Source: Pseudomonadota bacterium
GTDB lineage: Bacteria > Pseudomonadota > Alphaproteobacteria > Rhizobiales > Xanthobacteraceae
Assembly (NCBI GenBank): GCA_023404705.1
Contig: JAEYAU010000092.1
Location: forward strand, 20,741 to 84,740
Direction: 5' to 3'
DNA: 64,000 nucleotides
A program made the translations under genes and the position numbers. Shown here piece by piece: positions 32,352 through 42,180 of the stretch; within the stretch, counting starts at the first letter, position 1; each line of letters begins with the position of its first letter. The notes beneath the pieces were generated by a model. The model saw only the letters and a program-made list of their open reading frames with translations, was not told the DNA's origin and did not search any database.

Positions 32352-34913
32352 TCACAACTGCAGGCGGCGCCGCCAGAGCGGCTTGATCAGCTCGAGGATC
32401 AGCAAGAGTGCGAGCCCGGCACCGAGGGTGAGCGCGAGATCATCGTGATGCAACGGGCCGAACCGGAACAGAGTGCTCGCCGCGGGCCAGACCAGCGTCA
32501 GGCCGAGGGTCGTGGCGACCACCAGCAGGATCAACGCGAGGATGGGATTCGGACGTCTGAATGCCGCCAGCAGTGACGTGCTGAAGGAGCGGTTGATCAG
32601 AATAAGACTGACGATGCAGACCACGAGAGAGAAGAAGGTGATCGCGCGCGCCTCGTCCGGCGGCATGCCGCGCGCGAGCGCCACGACATAGATCGCCGCG
32701 CACAGGGCAAAGGCCAGCGCGCCTTGCAGGACACTCCAGGCGATCAGCGGCCAGGAAAAGAGCGGCTCGTCAGGCGGGCGAGGCGGACGGTTCATGACGT
32801 CCGCTTCTTCGGTCTCGGCTTCGAAAACCAGCGTGCACACCGGGTCGATCACCATCTCGAGAAACGCGATATGAATCGGACCGAAGATGATAGGCAGTCC
32901 GAACACGAGCGGCAGAAGGGCGAGGCCGGCGATCGGCACATGCACCGCGAAGATGAATGCCATGGCCTTGCGCAGATTGTCGTAGATGCGACGGCCGAGG
33001 CGCACCGCGGTCACAATCGATCCAAAATCGTCGTCGAGCAGAACGATGGCGGAGGCCTCGCGCGCCACGTCGGTCCCGCGGCCACCCATGGCCACGCCGA
33101 TGTGGGCGGCCTTGAGGGATGGCGCGTCGTTCACGCCGTCGCCCGTCATGGCGACGATATCGCCTCGGCCCTTCAGGGCCTGAACGATGCGCAGCTTCTG
33201 CTCCGGCATGATGCGCGCGAACACGCTGGTGCGTCCGGCACGGCGCGCAAGCTCGCCGTCGGATAGAGCCTCCACATCCTCCCCGGTCACGACCTCGGCG
33301 GCATCGATCCCGGCCTCGGCCGCAATGGCGCGCGCGGTGGCCGGATAGTCCCCGGTGATCATCACGACGCGGATGCCGGCGGAACGGCATTCGCGAACGG
33401 CCGCGGGCACACTTGGCCGCAACGGATCGGCAAGCCCGACAAGACCGAGAAAGTCGAAACGAAAGCCAAGGGGCGACGCGGGAAGGCTCTCGCCCACATG
33501 GGTCGCCTTCGCCACGGCCAGCACACGTAACCCTTCGCGGGCCATGGCATCGACGGCGTGATGCATCGCGTCTGTGGCGGCACTGTCGAGACCGCAAAGT
33601 CGCGCAATGCTCTCCGGCGCCCCCTTGCTTGCAATCGCCAAGCCGGACTCGTTGTCGTCTCCCTTCCAGGCATGCGTCACGGCGAGGAGTTCGGGCCGAA
33701 GACCGTACCCGTGCACGAGCTTCCATTGAGAATCCAGTGCTCGCGCGGACCCAAGCCCGTCGCGCGCGAAGGCATGAAAGGCCTTCTCCATCGGATCGAA
33801 CGGCTCGGGGGCGCTTGCCAGCAAGCCATAAGTGGCCAGCTCGTGGAACGGGCCGGGAATGCCCGCCGCCATGCCGTCGCGGGACCGGAAGACATTGCCG
33901 TCCGGCAGCCGGAGCTCCACGATCGACATCCGGTTTTCGGTGAGGGTGCCGGTCTTGTCCGTGCAGAGCACGGTGGCAGAGCCGAGCGTCTCGATCGACG
34001 CGGCGCGTCGCGTCAGCACGCGTGCGCGCGATATTCGCCAGGCGCCCATCGCCATGAACACGGTCAGCACGACCGGAAATTCCTCCGGCAGCATCGACAT
34101 GCCAATGGCGATGCCCGCAAGGAGCGCTTCCAGCCAGCCGCCGCGCAACGTGCAGTAGAGGACGATTGCGACCAGGCTCACGGCCGCGCCTCCAAGGGCG
34201 GCAAGCCGCACCAGGCGCCTGGTCTGGAGCTGCAGCCGCGGCGGCTCCGCTTCAAGCCCGTGAAGCGATTGCCCGATCTTGCCGATCTCACTGCGCGCGC
34301 CTGTCGACAGGACCTCGGCGAGGCCGCTTCCCCGCACGACCAATGATCCCGAATAGACGAACGGCAAGTCATCGCCGCCAGGCCGCGCCGGGCCGGCCGG
34401 CAGGGTCGTGGCCGCAACCTTGCGGACAGGCACCGATTCTCCGGTGAGCAGGGATTCATCCACTTGGACGTCGTGGCTCTCGCGCAGCGCGGCATCGGCA
34501 GGAACCCGGTCGCCCTCGGAAAGGACCACGAGGTCGCCGCGCACCACCTCGCGGCCGGGGATGCGCTTGCGCTCCCCATCGCGAACCACCAGGGCACGCG
34601 GGCTTGTGAGATCTCGGAGCGCCTCGAGCACCCGTTCGGTGCGCGTCTCTTGCACGACCGTGATCGCGACCGACAGCATCGCGAAGGTGAGGAGGATCAG
34701 CGATTCCTTGAGGTCGCCGAGCAGGAGATAGATGAGCCCTGCGCCGAGCAGGAGGAGGAGCATCGGCTCGCGCAAGACCTCCAGGACGATCCGCAGCGCC
34801 GTGCGCCGGTCGGCTCGCGGCAACTCATTGAAGCCCTCGGATTTGAGGCGCAGCTCGGCCTCGGCCACGCTGAGGCCGAGCCTGTTCGGGGGCGCGTCCT
34901 CGTCATTGCTCAT
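32352..34913 (-). CDS. P-type cation-transporting ATPase (P2-type)
   Basis: The 853-aa pump has an N-terminal cation-ATPase domain (LSVAEAELRLKSEGFNEL), the actuator LLTGESVPV near 157, the M4 segment SMLPEEFPVVL near 275, the phosphorylation site CTDKTGTLTENRM near 318, the hinge MTGDGVNDAPS near 583, and six C-terminal helices with LEMVIDPVCTLVFEAE near 675. The PEEFP in M4 groups it with P2-type pumps; the transported ion (Ca, Mn, Na or H) cannot be told. It is translated with the FNT-family channel upstream (4-base overlap). The channel pairing is unusual and might couple anion and cation movement. Confidence 0.8.
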   Translation of the reverse strand: MSNDEDAPPNRLGLSVAEAELRLKSEGFNELPRADRRTALRIVLEVLREPMLLLLLGAGLIYLLLGDLKESLILLTFAMLSVAITVVQETRTERVLEALRDLTSPRALVVRDGERKRIPGREVVRGDLVVLSEGDRVPADAALRESHDVQVDESLLTGESVPVRKVAATTLPAGPARPGGDDLPFVYSGSLVVRGSGLAEVLSTGARSEIGKIGQSLHGLEAEPPRLQLQTRRLVRLAALGGAAVSLVAIVLYCTLRGGWLEALLAGIAIGMSMLPEEFPVVLTVFMAMGAWRISRARVLTRRAASIETLGSATVLCTDKTGTLTENRMSIVELRLPDGNVFRSRDGMAAGIPGPFHELATYGLLASAPEPFDPMEKAFHAFARDGLGSARALDSQWKLVHGYGLRPELLAVTHAWKGDDNESGLAIASKGAPESIARLCGLDSAATDAMHHAVDAMAREGLRVLAVAKATHVGESLPASPLGFRFDFLGLVGLADPLRPSVPAAVRECRSAGIRVVMITGDYPATARAIAAEAGIDAAEVVTGEDVEALSDGELARRAGRTSVFARIMPEQKLRIVQALKGRGDIVAMTGDGVNDAPSLKAAHIGVAMGGRGTDVAREASAIVLLDDDFGSIVTAVRLGRRIYDNLRKAMAFIFAVHVPIAGLALLPLVFGLPIIFGPIHIAFLEMVIDPVCTLVFEAETEEADVMNRPPRPPDEPLFSWPLIAWSVLQGALAFALCAAIYVVALARGMPPDEARAITFFSLVVCIVSLILINRSFSTSLLAAFRRPNPILALILLVVATTLGLTLVWPAASTLFRFGPLHHDDLALTLGAGLALLLILELIKPLWRRRLQL

Positions 34914-35794
34914 GCGTCGGAAGGCGTCCGGCTCGGGCTGGGTCGGAGGTAGACAAACCAGTAGACGACGCCGACAAGGACACCGCCACCCACAACATTA
35001 CCGATCGTCACCGGGATCAAGCTCCAGAAGAATGCGGGCCAGCTCAGATCAGCCACATGGGCAGTCGAGACCGAGCCCAGGGCGCTCGGTCCCCAATCCC
35101 TGATCATCATGCCGAGCGGTATGAGGTACATGTTCGCCACCGAGTGCTCAAATCCGGCGGCGACAAACGCTGCGACCGGAAACAGAACCGCGAGCACCTT
35201 GTCGGCGGTCGTGCGCGCGCCGATGGACAGCCAGACCGCGAGGCAGACTAGAACATTGCAGAGGATGCCCAGGAAGAATGCCCGGCCGAATGGAAGGGCG
35301 GCTTTGGAGGACGCGATCGATACGGCGATCTCGGCGACGACACCATCACCCGACAAGTGCTGACCCGAAAGGAAGACGAGGACCGCGGTTCCGAACGCGC
35401 CGACAAAGTTGCCGACATAGACGATGAGCCATGCCCGCAGCATTTCCAGGCCGGTGATCTTGCGCGCAGCCAAGGCCATGACCATCAGTGTGTTGCCGGT
35501 GAACAATTCGGCTCCGCCGACAACCACCAGGATCAGCCCCAGCGAGAACACGAGCCCGGCGAAGAGTCGCGTGATGCCGAACGGAAGCACCCCATCGGCG
35601 CCGGCCATGACGGTGGTGGCGAACATCGCTCCAAGGCCGATGAACGCCCCCGCCAACATCGACAGAACGACAAGTCTCGAGAGGTCCAGGCGCGCCTTTT
35701 GGGCGCCGATCGTCTCTGCCTTCTGCGCGATCTCGGCCGGAAGAAGCGCATCGATCACGAAGCGTGGTTCTGGAGGGCGCATATTCTCATCCAT
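34910..35794 (-). CDS. Formate/nitrite transporter (FNT) family protein
   Basis: The 294-aa protein has six hydrophobic helices. FNT signatures are GGAELFTGNTLMVM near 100, GNFVGAFGTAV near 125, and GFEHSVANMYLIPLGMM near 210. Members pass formate, nitrite or hydrosulfide. A nitrite role would suit the NO-type module upstream but there is no residue-level proof. It is the first gene of a two-gene operon with a P-type ATPase, divergent from the hypothetical at 35963. No FNR-type box was found in the 168-base gap. Confidence 0.82.
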   Translation of the reverse strand: MDENMRPPEPRFVIDALLPAEIAQKAETIGAQKARLDLSRLVVLSMLAGAFIGLGAMFATTVMAGADGVLPFGITRLFAGLVFSLGLILVVVGGAELFTGNTLMVMALAARKITGLEMLRAWLIVYVGNFVGAFGTAVLVFLSGQHLSGDGVVAEIAVSIASSKAALPFGRAFFLGILCNVLVCLAVWLSIGARTTADKVLAVLFPVAAFVAAGFEHSVANMYLIPLGMMIRDWGPSALGSVSTAHVADLSWPAFFWSLIPVTIGNVVGGGVLVGVVYWFVYLRPSPSRTPSDA

Positions 35795-35962
35795 CGGGTC
35801 TTCCCTTGAGCGACGCGTTCGTGGAGGGGGCGGCTGTCGGAGGAAGGAAGCTTACGCCAGTTGCAAGTGACTCGAGAACTTCTCGGTTCGCGCGCGGTCG
35901 ATTGAACGCGCGCCGCGCCGGCTGCGACAGAGACATGTCGGACCGCATCCCGAGAGCCGTTC

Positions 35963-36559
35963 ATGCACCCCAGAATCACGGACGTTCAGGCGACGCTGAG
36001 ATACAGCCGCGAGAAGATGGGCCTGAAGCAGCTCGCCATCGGCGTGGTCGCCTTGTTCCTCGGCCTCGCCATCGTGATGTACAGCACGGACCGCCAGCTC
36101 CTGCTGCCGGGCTATGTGGCGCTGATCCTCGGCGCCGGCCTCACGGCCTACGAGTTCTACAAGACCGCCAATCCCGGTAAGCCGCCGCTCGAGCTCACCC
36201 CGCAGGGCATCTTCTTCCGCATCGAAGGCCTGAAGGAGATCGTCATCCCGTGGCACCAGGTGCGTGGTGTCGAGACCGTCGATGTCGAGCGCAATGGCAC
36301 CACCTTTCGCGACGTGACGGTCGCGCTGGTGTCGAAGCGCTTTTACGATCGGGCCATCCACACGGACTCGATTCTGCGCGGCCCGGGCTGGGAAAGCACG
36401 TTCATTCCGGTGGGCGACATGGTGCGGGTCGCATTTCACACCGAGCTCCTGCCGGCGACGCGGGAGGAGCTGCGCGCCGCCATCGAGACGCGCTGGCTCG
36501 CTTTCCGCGACGCCAAGCCTGCAGCGGCCGCCCCACGGTCCTCCGGCGAAGCCGCCTAG
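35963..36559 (+). CDS. Hypothetical two-helix membrane protein (paralog of 59706-60311)
   Basis: The 198-aa protein has two N-terminal hydrophobic helices (about 23-41 and 49-66) and a cytosolic domain rich in beta strands (PLELTPQGIFFRIEGLKEIVIPWHQVRGVETV near 75-105), a shape like small PH-type membrane proteins. It shares its whole layout with the product of 59706-60311: ITDVQATLRYSREKM versus ITDVHTTLALSRKKM, and VSKRFYDRxxHxDS. Two copies in one window point to an old duplication. Function is unknown. It lies upstream of the RND efflux pair with 87 bases between and may be transcribed with it. Confidence 0.7.
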   Translation: MHPRITDVQATLRYSREKMGLKQLAIGVVALFLGLAIVMYSTDRQLLLPGYVALILGAGLTAYEFYKTANPGKPPLELTPQGIFFRIEGLKEIVIPWHQVRGVETVDVERNGTTFRDVTVALVSKRFYDRAIHTDSILRGPGWESTFIPVGDMVRVAFHTELLPATREELRAAIETRWLAFRDAKPAAAAPRSSGEAA

Positions 36560-36646
36560 GCCTGCCGGACCCAATCCCTTCTCCCGGCGTTGATGCGTCG
36601 TGGCGGTGCGGCATGGGACCGCCACCTGACCTTCAAAGGAGGGACC

Positions 36647-37831
36647 TTGAGCAGGCCAGCAGCGCGCCTCCTGATCGTGGCGCTGATCGCCATCTTTGCG
36701 GTGGCGGGCGGATATATGTGGCTGCGGCGCGACACCGGCCGGGCCGCGCCGGCGCCTGCCGCCGCGCAGCCGCCCGAGGTCGGCGTCACGCAGGTGCAGG
36801 CCGCCGAAGTGCCGCTGCCGGCCGAATATGCGGGCCGTGTCGTGGGTCTGCGCAACGTGGAGGTGCGAGCGCGGGTCGGAGGTGTCCTGCTGGAGCGCGC
36901 CTTCCAGGAGGGCACGCGGGTGAAGCAGGGCGACGCGCTGTTTCGCCTCGATCCCGCGCCCTATCGGGTCGCGCTCGACCGCGCCAATGCGCAGCTCGCG
37001 CAGGCGCAGGCGACGCAGCGCCAGGCGGTGGAGAATTTCGCGCGCATCGAGGAGCTCTCCCGCCGCAATGTCGCGACCGAAAAGCAGCTCGATGATGCAC
37101 GCGCCGCGCGCGATCAGGCTGACGCTTCGGTGAAGCTCGCCCGGGCCGAGGTCGAAGCCGCCAATCTCAATCTCGGCTACACCACCATCACGGCGCCGGT
37201 TGCGGGCAGCACCAGCCTCGATGTGCCGGCGGTCGGCACGCTGGTGCAGGCGCAGCAGACGCTGCTCACGACCATCACGCCGCTCGATCCCGCCTATGTG
37301 AGCTTCTCCGTCACGGACGAGGAATATCGCGGCTTCCGGGCGATGAACGAGACGCGTGCCACGCCTATTCGCGCAGAAGATTTGTCGGTCACGCTGACCT
37401 TCGGAGCCGGCGCGCCTTATGCGCAGCGCGGACGCATCGACGTCTCGGCGAACAATGTCGATGCCAGCACCGGCACGATCCAGATCCGGGCGACCTTTCC
37501 CAATCCCGACGGTGTGCTGCTGCCGGGCCAGTTCGTGCGGCTGCAGATCAGCGGTGTGACGCTGCCGGATGCGATCAGCATTCCCAAGCGCGCCGTCTCG
37601 CAGGGGCCGCAAGGTCCGTTCGTCTACGTCCTGGATGCCGGCGACATCGCGCGGGCGCGGCCGATCCGGCTCGGGCAGGAGCTCGCGACCGACTGGGTCG
37701 TGCAGGACGGCCTCAAGAGCGGCGAGCGCGTCGTGGTGGACGGCCTGATCCGCGTGCGCCCGGGCGCGCCCGTCAAGCCGGCCGCAGTGGCCGAACGGGC
37801 CGGGCAGGGCACCACCGGAGCCGCGCAGTGA
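36647..37831 (+). CDS. RND efflux periplasmic adaptor (membrane fusion protein)
   Basis: The 394-aa adaptor has an N-terminal anchor (LLIVALIAIFAVAGGYMWL), a beta-barrel/lipoyl half (VRARVGGVLLERAFQEGTRV near 70), a coiled-coil hairpin (near 105-165, rich in Ala/Gln/Arg) and the returning lipoyl half (TTITAPVAGSTSLDV near 170). A TTG at 36647 is preferred: AAAGGAGGG sits right before it, while an in-frame ATG at 36590 has none. The adaptor links the pump at 37828 with an outer-membrane channel, which is not encoded next to it. The stop overlaps the pump's GTG start. Confidence 0.82.
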   Translation: MSRPAARLLIVALIAIFAVAGGYMWLRRDTGRAAPAPAAAQPPEVGVTQVQAAEVPLPAEYAGRVVGLRNVEVRARVGGVLLERAFQEGTRVKQGDALFRLDPAPYRVALDRANAQLAQAQATQRQAVENFARIEELSRRNVATEKQLDDARAARDQADASVKLARAEVEAANLNLGYTTITAPVAGSTSLDVPAVGTLVQAQQTLLTTITPLDPAYVSFSVTDEEYRGFRAMNETRATPIRAEDLSVTLTFGAGAPYAQRGRIDVSANNVDASTGTIQIRATFPNPDGVLLPGQFVRLQISGVTLPDAISIPKRAVSQGPQGPFVYVLDAGDIARARPIRLGQELATDWVVQDGLKSGERVVVDGLIRVRPGAPVKPAAVAERAGQGTTGAAQ

Positions 37832-40800
37832 TCTCGCGCTTCTTCATCGACCGGCCGGTTTTCGCCTCGGTGCTGTCGATCGTCATCGTGCTCGTCGGCC
37901 TGGTGGCGATGCGCGTGCTGCCGGTCGCGCAGTATCCGCAGATCGTGCCGCCGACCGTCGTCGTCTCGGCGAGCTATCCGGGGGCGAGCGCGCAGACTAT
38001 CGCCGAGACGGTGGCGGCGCCGCTCGAGCAGCAGATCAACGGCGTCGAGCGCATGATCTACATGCAATCGACCTCGACGGGCTCGGGCACCATGCGGATC
38101 ACGATCTCCTTCGAGATCGGCACCAATCCCGACCAGGCCGTGATCAACGTCAACAACCGGGTGCAGCGCGCGGCGCCGCTGCTGCCCGCCGAGGTCTCGC
38201 GCCAGGGCGTGACGGTGCAGAGCCGCTCGGGCTCGATCCTGGAGATCGTCGCGCTGTCCTCGCCGGGCGGGCGCTACGATCCGAAGTTCATGAGCAATTA
38301 TGCGCTCGTGAACATCATCGACGAGCTGCGCCGCGTGCCGGGCGTGGGCGACGCCTCGCTGTTCGGCGCCACGGACTACTCGATGCGCGTCTGGCTGCGG
38401 CCCGACAAGGTCGCGCAATACCGGCTCACGCCGAGCGACGTCGCGGCCGCGATCCGGGAGCAGAACGCGCAGTTCGCGGCCGGCCGCTTCGCCGAGGAGC
38501 CGATGAGCGCGAACGAGCCGTTCACTTATTCCGTGACCACCCGCGGGCGCCTGGCTGATCCCCGCGAGTTCGAGAACATCATTCTGCGCTCGGACGAGAA
38601 CGGCGCCGCCCTGCGGCTCAAGGACGTGGCGAGCGTAGAGCTTGGCTCGCTGACCTACTCGTTCTCGGCGACCCTGAACGGCGATCCCGTGGTGCCGATC
38701 GGCGTCTACCTGCAGTCGGGCGCGAACGCCCTCGATGTCTCGGCGCGCGTCAAGGAGGCCATGGATGCCATGGCGACGCGCTTCCCCGAGGGGCTGCGTT
38801 ACGATGTGCCGTTCACGACCACACGCTTCGTCGAGGTGTCGATCCAGGAGGTGATCCGCACCTTCATCGAGGCGCTCGTGCTGGTCGTCCTGGTCGTCTT
38901 CGTCTTCCTGCAGAACTGGCGCGCGACCTTGATCCCGGTGCTCGCCGTGCCGGTGTCGATCATCGGCTCCTTCGCGGGCATGTATCTGCTCGGTTTCTCG
39001 ATCAACCTGCTCACGCTGTTTGGGCTCGTGCTCGCCATCGGCATCGTGGTGGACGATGCCATCGTGGTGATCGAGAACGTCGAGCGCATCATGCGCAGCG
39101 AAGGAAAGTCGCCGCGCGACGCGGCGATCAAGGCGATGGAGGAGGTGAGCGGGCCCGTCATCGCCATCGTGCTGGTGCTGTGCGCGGTGTTCATCCCGGT
39201 GTCGTTCCTGGGCGGGCTCGCGGGCGAGCTCTACCGGCAGTTCGCGGTGACGATCGCGGTGTCGGTCGTCGTTTCGGGCATCGTCGCGCTCACGCTCTCG
39301 CCGGCGCTCGCCGCGCTGCTGCTCAAGCCCACGCATGCGGAGCCGTGGGCTCCCTTCCGCTGGTTCAACCGCGGCTTCGACTGGCTCGCCGAGCGCTACA
39401 CCATGGGTGTCGCGCTGTTCATGCGCCGCGGACTGGTCTCGCTCGCGATCGTCGCCGTGATGCTGGGCGCGACCTGGCTCCTGTTCCAGCGCGTGCCCGG
39501 CGGGCTGGTGCCGCAGGAAGACCAGGGCAGCGTGTTCCTGGTCACGACGCTGCCGCCCGCCGCCTCGCTCGACCGCACGCGGGCCGTGACCGAGAAGGTG
39601 ACACAGGGCGCGATGGCGAACCCGGCGGTCGCCAATGTGGTGACGCTGTCCGGCTTCGATCTGCTGGCGGGCGCGCAGCAGACCTATGCGGGCGTTTCCT
39701 TCGTCAGCCTCAAGGACTGGTCCGAGCGCACCGATCCGGCGCAAGACGCCCGCCGCCTCGCGCCGGCCTTCGCGGGCCTCAATGCGGGCCTGCGCGACGG
39801 AATGGTGATCGGCTTCAATCCGCCGCCGATCCAGGGCATCAGTACGACCGGCGGCGTCGAAGCCTTCCTGCAGGACCGCACCGGCGGCACGCTCGAAAGC
39901 CTCGCCGACGCCGCGAACCGTGTGGTCGCGGCGGCGAGCCAGCGCTCCGAGCTCACGGGTGTGCGCACCACCTTCAGCACCGCGGTGCCGCAATATCGCG
40001 TCGACGTCGACCGCGAGAAAGCGAAGGCGCTCGGCGTGCCGATCCCTACCGTGTTCGAGGCGATGCAGAGCACCTTCGGCAGCCTCTACGTGAACGACTT
40101 CACCCTGTTCGGCCGCACCTATCGGGTCAGCCAGTCCTCCGAGGAGCAGTTCCGCCGCTCGCCCGAGGATCTGCGTCACGTGTTCGTGCGCTCAGCGAGC
40201 GGCGCGATGGTGCCGCTGAACGTGCTGGTGAAGGCCGAGCGGATCGTCGGCCCCGACGCGGTCGATCGCTTCAACATCTTCCCGGCCGCCAAGATCATGG
40301 CCAATCCGGCGCCCGGGATCTCGTCCGGCCAGGCGATCGCGGCGATGCAGGATGTGGTGAGCAAGACGCTGCCGGCCGGCTACACCATCGCGTGGACGGG
40401 ATCCGCCTATCAGGAGCTCGCGAGCGCCGGCACCGGCTATCAGGGATTTCTGCTCGGTGTGCTGATGGTGTTCCTCATCCTGGCGGCGCTCTACGAGCGC
40501 TGGTCGCTGCCGCTCGCCGTGGTGACGGCCGTGCCCTTCGCGGTGTTCGGCGCGATCGTCGCGATCTGGCTGCGCGGCATCGAGAACGACATCTATTTCC
40601 AGGTCGGGCTCGTCACGCTGATCGGGCTCTCGGCCAAGAACGCCATTCTGATCGTGGAGTTTGCGCTCGAGCGCTACCGCGCCGGCATGAGCGCCTACGA
40701 CTCCGCGATCGAGGCGGCCCGCCTGCGTTTCCGTCCCATCATCATGACCTCGCTCGCCTTCATCCTCGGCGTGCTGCCGCTCGCCATCAGCAGCGGCGCT

Positions 40801-40959
40801 GGGTCGGCCAGCCGACATTCGATCGGCACCGGCGTCGTCGGCGGCATGCTGGCCGCGACCGGCCTCGCGATCCTCTTCGTTCCCTACTTCTTCACGCTGC
40901 TCACGCGGCGACGCCGCGGCGAAGCGCCGGCGCAGCAGGTGAATGCGCCCGCGGAGTAG
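37828..40959 (+). CDS. RND multidrug efflux transporter (HAE1/AcrB type)
   Basis: The 1043-aa inner-membrane pump starts with GTG (GTGA overlap with the adaptor stop). The opening MISRFFIDRPVFASVLSIVIVLVG is typical. The proton-relay acidic pair is in TM4 (GIVVDDAIVVIENVERIM, near 400), the matching Lys region is LIGLSAKNAILIVEFA near 930, and the porter domains match HAE1 length (about 1030-1050). It exports hydrophobic drugs or solvents; export of aromatic compounds would suit this genome but is a guess. No TetR-type regulator is adjacent. Confidence 0.88.
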   Translation: MISRFFIDRPVFASVLSIVIVLVGLVAMRVLPVAQYPQIVPPTVVVSASYPGASAQTIAETVAAPLEQQINGVERMIYMQSTSTGSGTMRITISFEIGTNPDQAVINVNNRVQRAAPLLPAEVSRQGVTVQSRSGSILEIVALSSPGGRYDPKFMSNYALVNIIDELRRVPGVGDASLFGATDYSMRVWLRPDKVAQYRLTPSDVAAAIREQNAQFAAGRFAEEPMSANEPFTYSVTTRGRLADPREFENIILRSDENGAALRLKDVASVELGSLTYSFSATLNGDPVVPIGVYLQSGANALDVSARVKEAMDAMATRFPEGLRYDVPFTTTRFVEVSIQEVIRTFIEALVLVVLVVFVFLQNWRATLIPVLAVPVSIIGSFAGMYLLGFSINLLTLFGLVLAIGIVVDDAIVVIENVERIMRSEGKSPRDAAIKAMEEVSGPVIAIVLVLCAVFIPVSFLGGLAGELYRQFAVTIAVSVVVSGIVALTLSPALAALLLKPTHAEPWAPFRWFNRGFDWLAERYTMGVALFMRRGLVSLAIVAVMLGATWLLFQRVPGGLVPQEDQGSVFLVTTLPPAASLDRTRAVTEKVTQGAMANPAVANVVTLSGFDLLAGAQQTYAGVSFVSLKDWSERTDPAQDARRLAPAFAGLNAGLRDGMVIGFNPPPIQGISTTGGVEAFLQDRTGGTLESLADAANRVVAAASQRSELTGVRTTFSTAVPQYRVDVDREKAKALGVPIPTVFEAMQSTFGSLYVNDFTLFGRTYRVSQSSEEQFRRSPEDLRHVFVRSASGAMVPLNVLVKAERIVGPDAVDRFNIFPAAKIMANPAPGISSGQAIAAMQDVVSKTLPAGYTIAWTGSAYQELASAGTGYQGFLLGVLMVFLILAALYERWSLPLAVVTAVPFAVFGAIVAIWLRGIENDIYFQVGLVTLIGLSAKNAILIVEFALERYRAGMSAYDSAIEAARLRFRPIIMTSLAFILGVLPLAISSGAGSASRHSIGTGVVGGMLAATGLAILFVPYFFTLLTRRRRGEAPAQQVNAPAE

Positions 40960-41018
40960 AGGAACATTCCTCCGCGCCTGCAATCGCGTGGCCGTGCCTA
41001 AAGGGCGCTAAGCCCTTC

Positions 41019-41181
41019 GTAGGGTGTGCACGTCGGCCCAGGCCTGTCGGTTATCGATTGAAGTTGCGTCCGACGTGCGCGCGCGTCGGGCTTCCCAGCT
41101 TGCGCCGACGCCGCGCGTGCGCTCGGCGCGAGCAGGGCTCTCGAGAGCTCGCGACGCCTCGGCGCGCCGAGCACACCCTAC
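41019..41181. repeat. REP-like inverted repeat
   Basis: The arms GTAGGGTGTGC (41019-41029) and GCACACCCTAC (41171-41181) are exact complements enclosing about 140 bases of GC-rich sequence with inner palindromes (CTCTCGAGAG near 41140). A small hairpin AAGGGC-GCTAA-GCCCTT precedes it at 41001-41017. This end motif resembles the repeat at 60780-60936. It fills the space between the convergent pump and hydrolase genes. Confidence 0.6.
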
Positions 41182-42180
41182 TCAGCCCCGATACACCGGC
41201 GCGGGCTGGGTGAAGAAGCTCCAGAGGATGTGATAGACCAACTGGTAGTTCTTCTGCTGGAAGCTCGCATGCGCGATGCCGGGCATCACGGCGAAGTGCT
41301 TGTCCGGGTTGGGCAGGCGTTTGAAGAACTCCACCAGGTCATCGAAGCTTGCGATGCCATCCCATTGGCCCCGCATGATCATGGTCGGCACCGTGATCTT
41401 CTCGGGGTCGACCACGGGCAGCTTCGAGGTCATGTCCACATAGGTCCCGGTCGGCACCGAGTTGTCGAGCGCGAGGATCGCATCCGCGAAGGCTTCGACG
41501 GTCTCCTTGTCCGCCGTGCCCGGATGGTCGCGGTTGAAGATCGAGTGCACGAAGGCGCGGTCGATCGGTCGGCGGTTCTTGGCCTGATACTCGGGCAGGC
41601 GCTTCTTGCGGTCCGCGAGGGTGGGGCTGCCTTCGCCGGTCCACACCATGGCGTCGAGCGCGAGGCGCGCCACAAGCTCCGGATGGCGCTGCGCAAACAA
41701 GGCTGCGCGCAAGGCGCCTGACGAGATGCCGTAGACCATGAGCGGGCGGCCGCCGAGCTTGCCGATATAGCTCGCGGCGGCGGCGCAATCGTCGGCGCCG
41801 CGGGAGATGTCCGCATTGTTGTCGCGGTCCTTGGTGGAGCGGCCATAGCCCTCCACGTCAACGCTCCAGCATTCGAAGCCGCGCCGGGCGAACCAGTCCA
41901 TGGCGGAGGAATCGGGCCGCCCCGGGACCACCAGGTCGAAGGTCGGCTGCGAGGCCATGGAGGAGCCGTGCACGAAGAGAATCGTGCCGGCGCTGCGGTC
42001 CGGCCCCTGTTTCTGCCAGAGGAACAGCCGCGCGCCATCGCGCTCGGTGAAGTGCTCGGCGCCTTTGATGGGCTCGCTCATGGGGGATCCTCGGGTATCG
42101 GCGGCAGCAGACTTGGCGCCGGCCCAGGCGGCGGCGAGCGCCGCGGCTTTCAGCACGGCACGACGATGCCAAGGGGTCAT
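41182..42180 (-). CDS. Alpha/beta hydrolase, exported
   Basis: The 332-aa enzyme has a twin-arginine-like signal (HRRAVLKAAALAAAWAGAKSAAA, residues 4-26), oxyanion segment FVHGSSMASQP near 71, nucleophile elbow YGISSG near 150, a likely acid Asp in RGQWDG near 270 and a catalytic His in PGIAHASF near 305. The ATG at 42180 has GGGAGG upstream. The hydrolase fold, with an enlarged cap region after the nucleophile, does not reveal the substrate. It stands alone between the efflux pump and the nuo operon and ends at the border of a REP-like repeat. Confidence 0.78.
   Translation of the reverse strand: MTPWHRRAVLKAAALAAAWAGAKSAAADTRGSPMSEPIKGAEHFTERDGARLFLWQKQGPDRSAGTILFVHGSSMASQPTFDLVVPGRPDSSAMDWFARRGFECWSVDVEGYGRSTKDRDNNADISRGADDCAAAASYIGKLGGRPLMVYGISSGALRAALFAQRHPELVARLALDAMVWTGEGSPTLADRKKRLPEYQAKNRRPIDRAFVHSIFNRDHPGTADKETVEAFADAILALDNSVPTGTYVDMTSKLPVVDPEKITVPTMIMRGQWDGIASFDDLVEFFKRLPNPDKHFAVMPGIAHASFQQKNYQLVYHILWSFFTQPAPVYRG

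Noticed and set aside
32200..32448. An 82-codon plus-strand open frame after the thioredoxin-like gene
   Set aside because: It begins at the end of an FNR-type box, has no ribosome site, runs through an intrinsic terminator and overlaps the ATPase 3' end; composition is not protein-like.
37624..40179. An 851-codon minus-strand frame opposite the RND pump
   Set aside because: The pump frame has clear domains; the opposite product is a His/Arg-rich string with no motif, a shadow frame.
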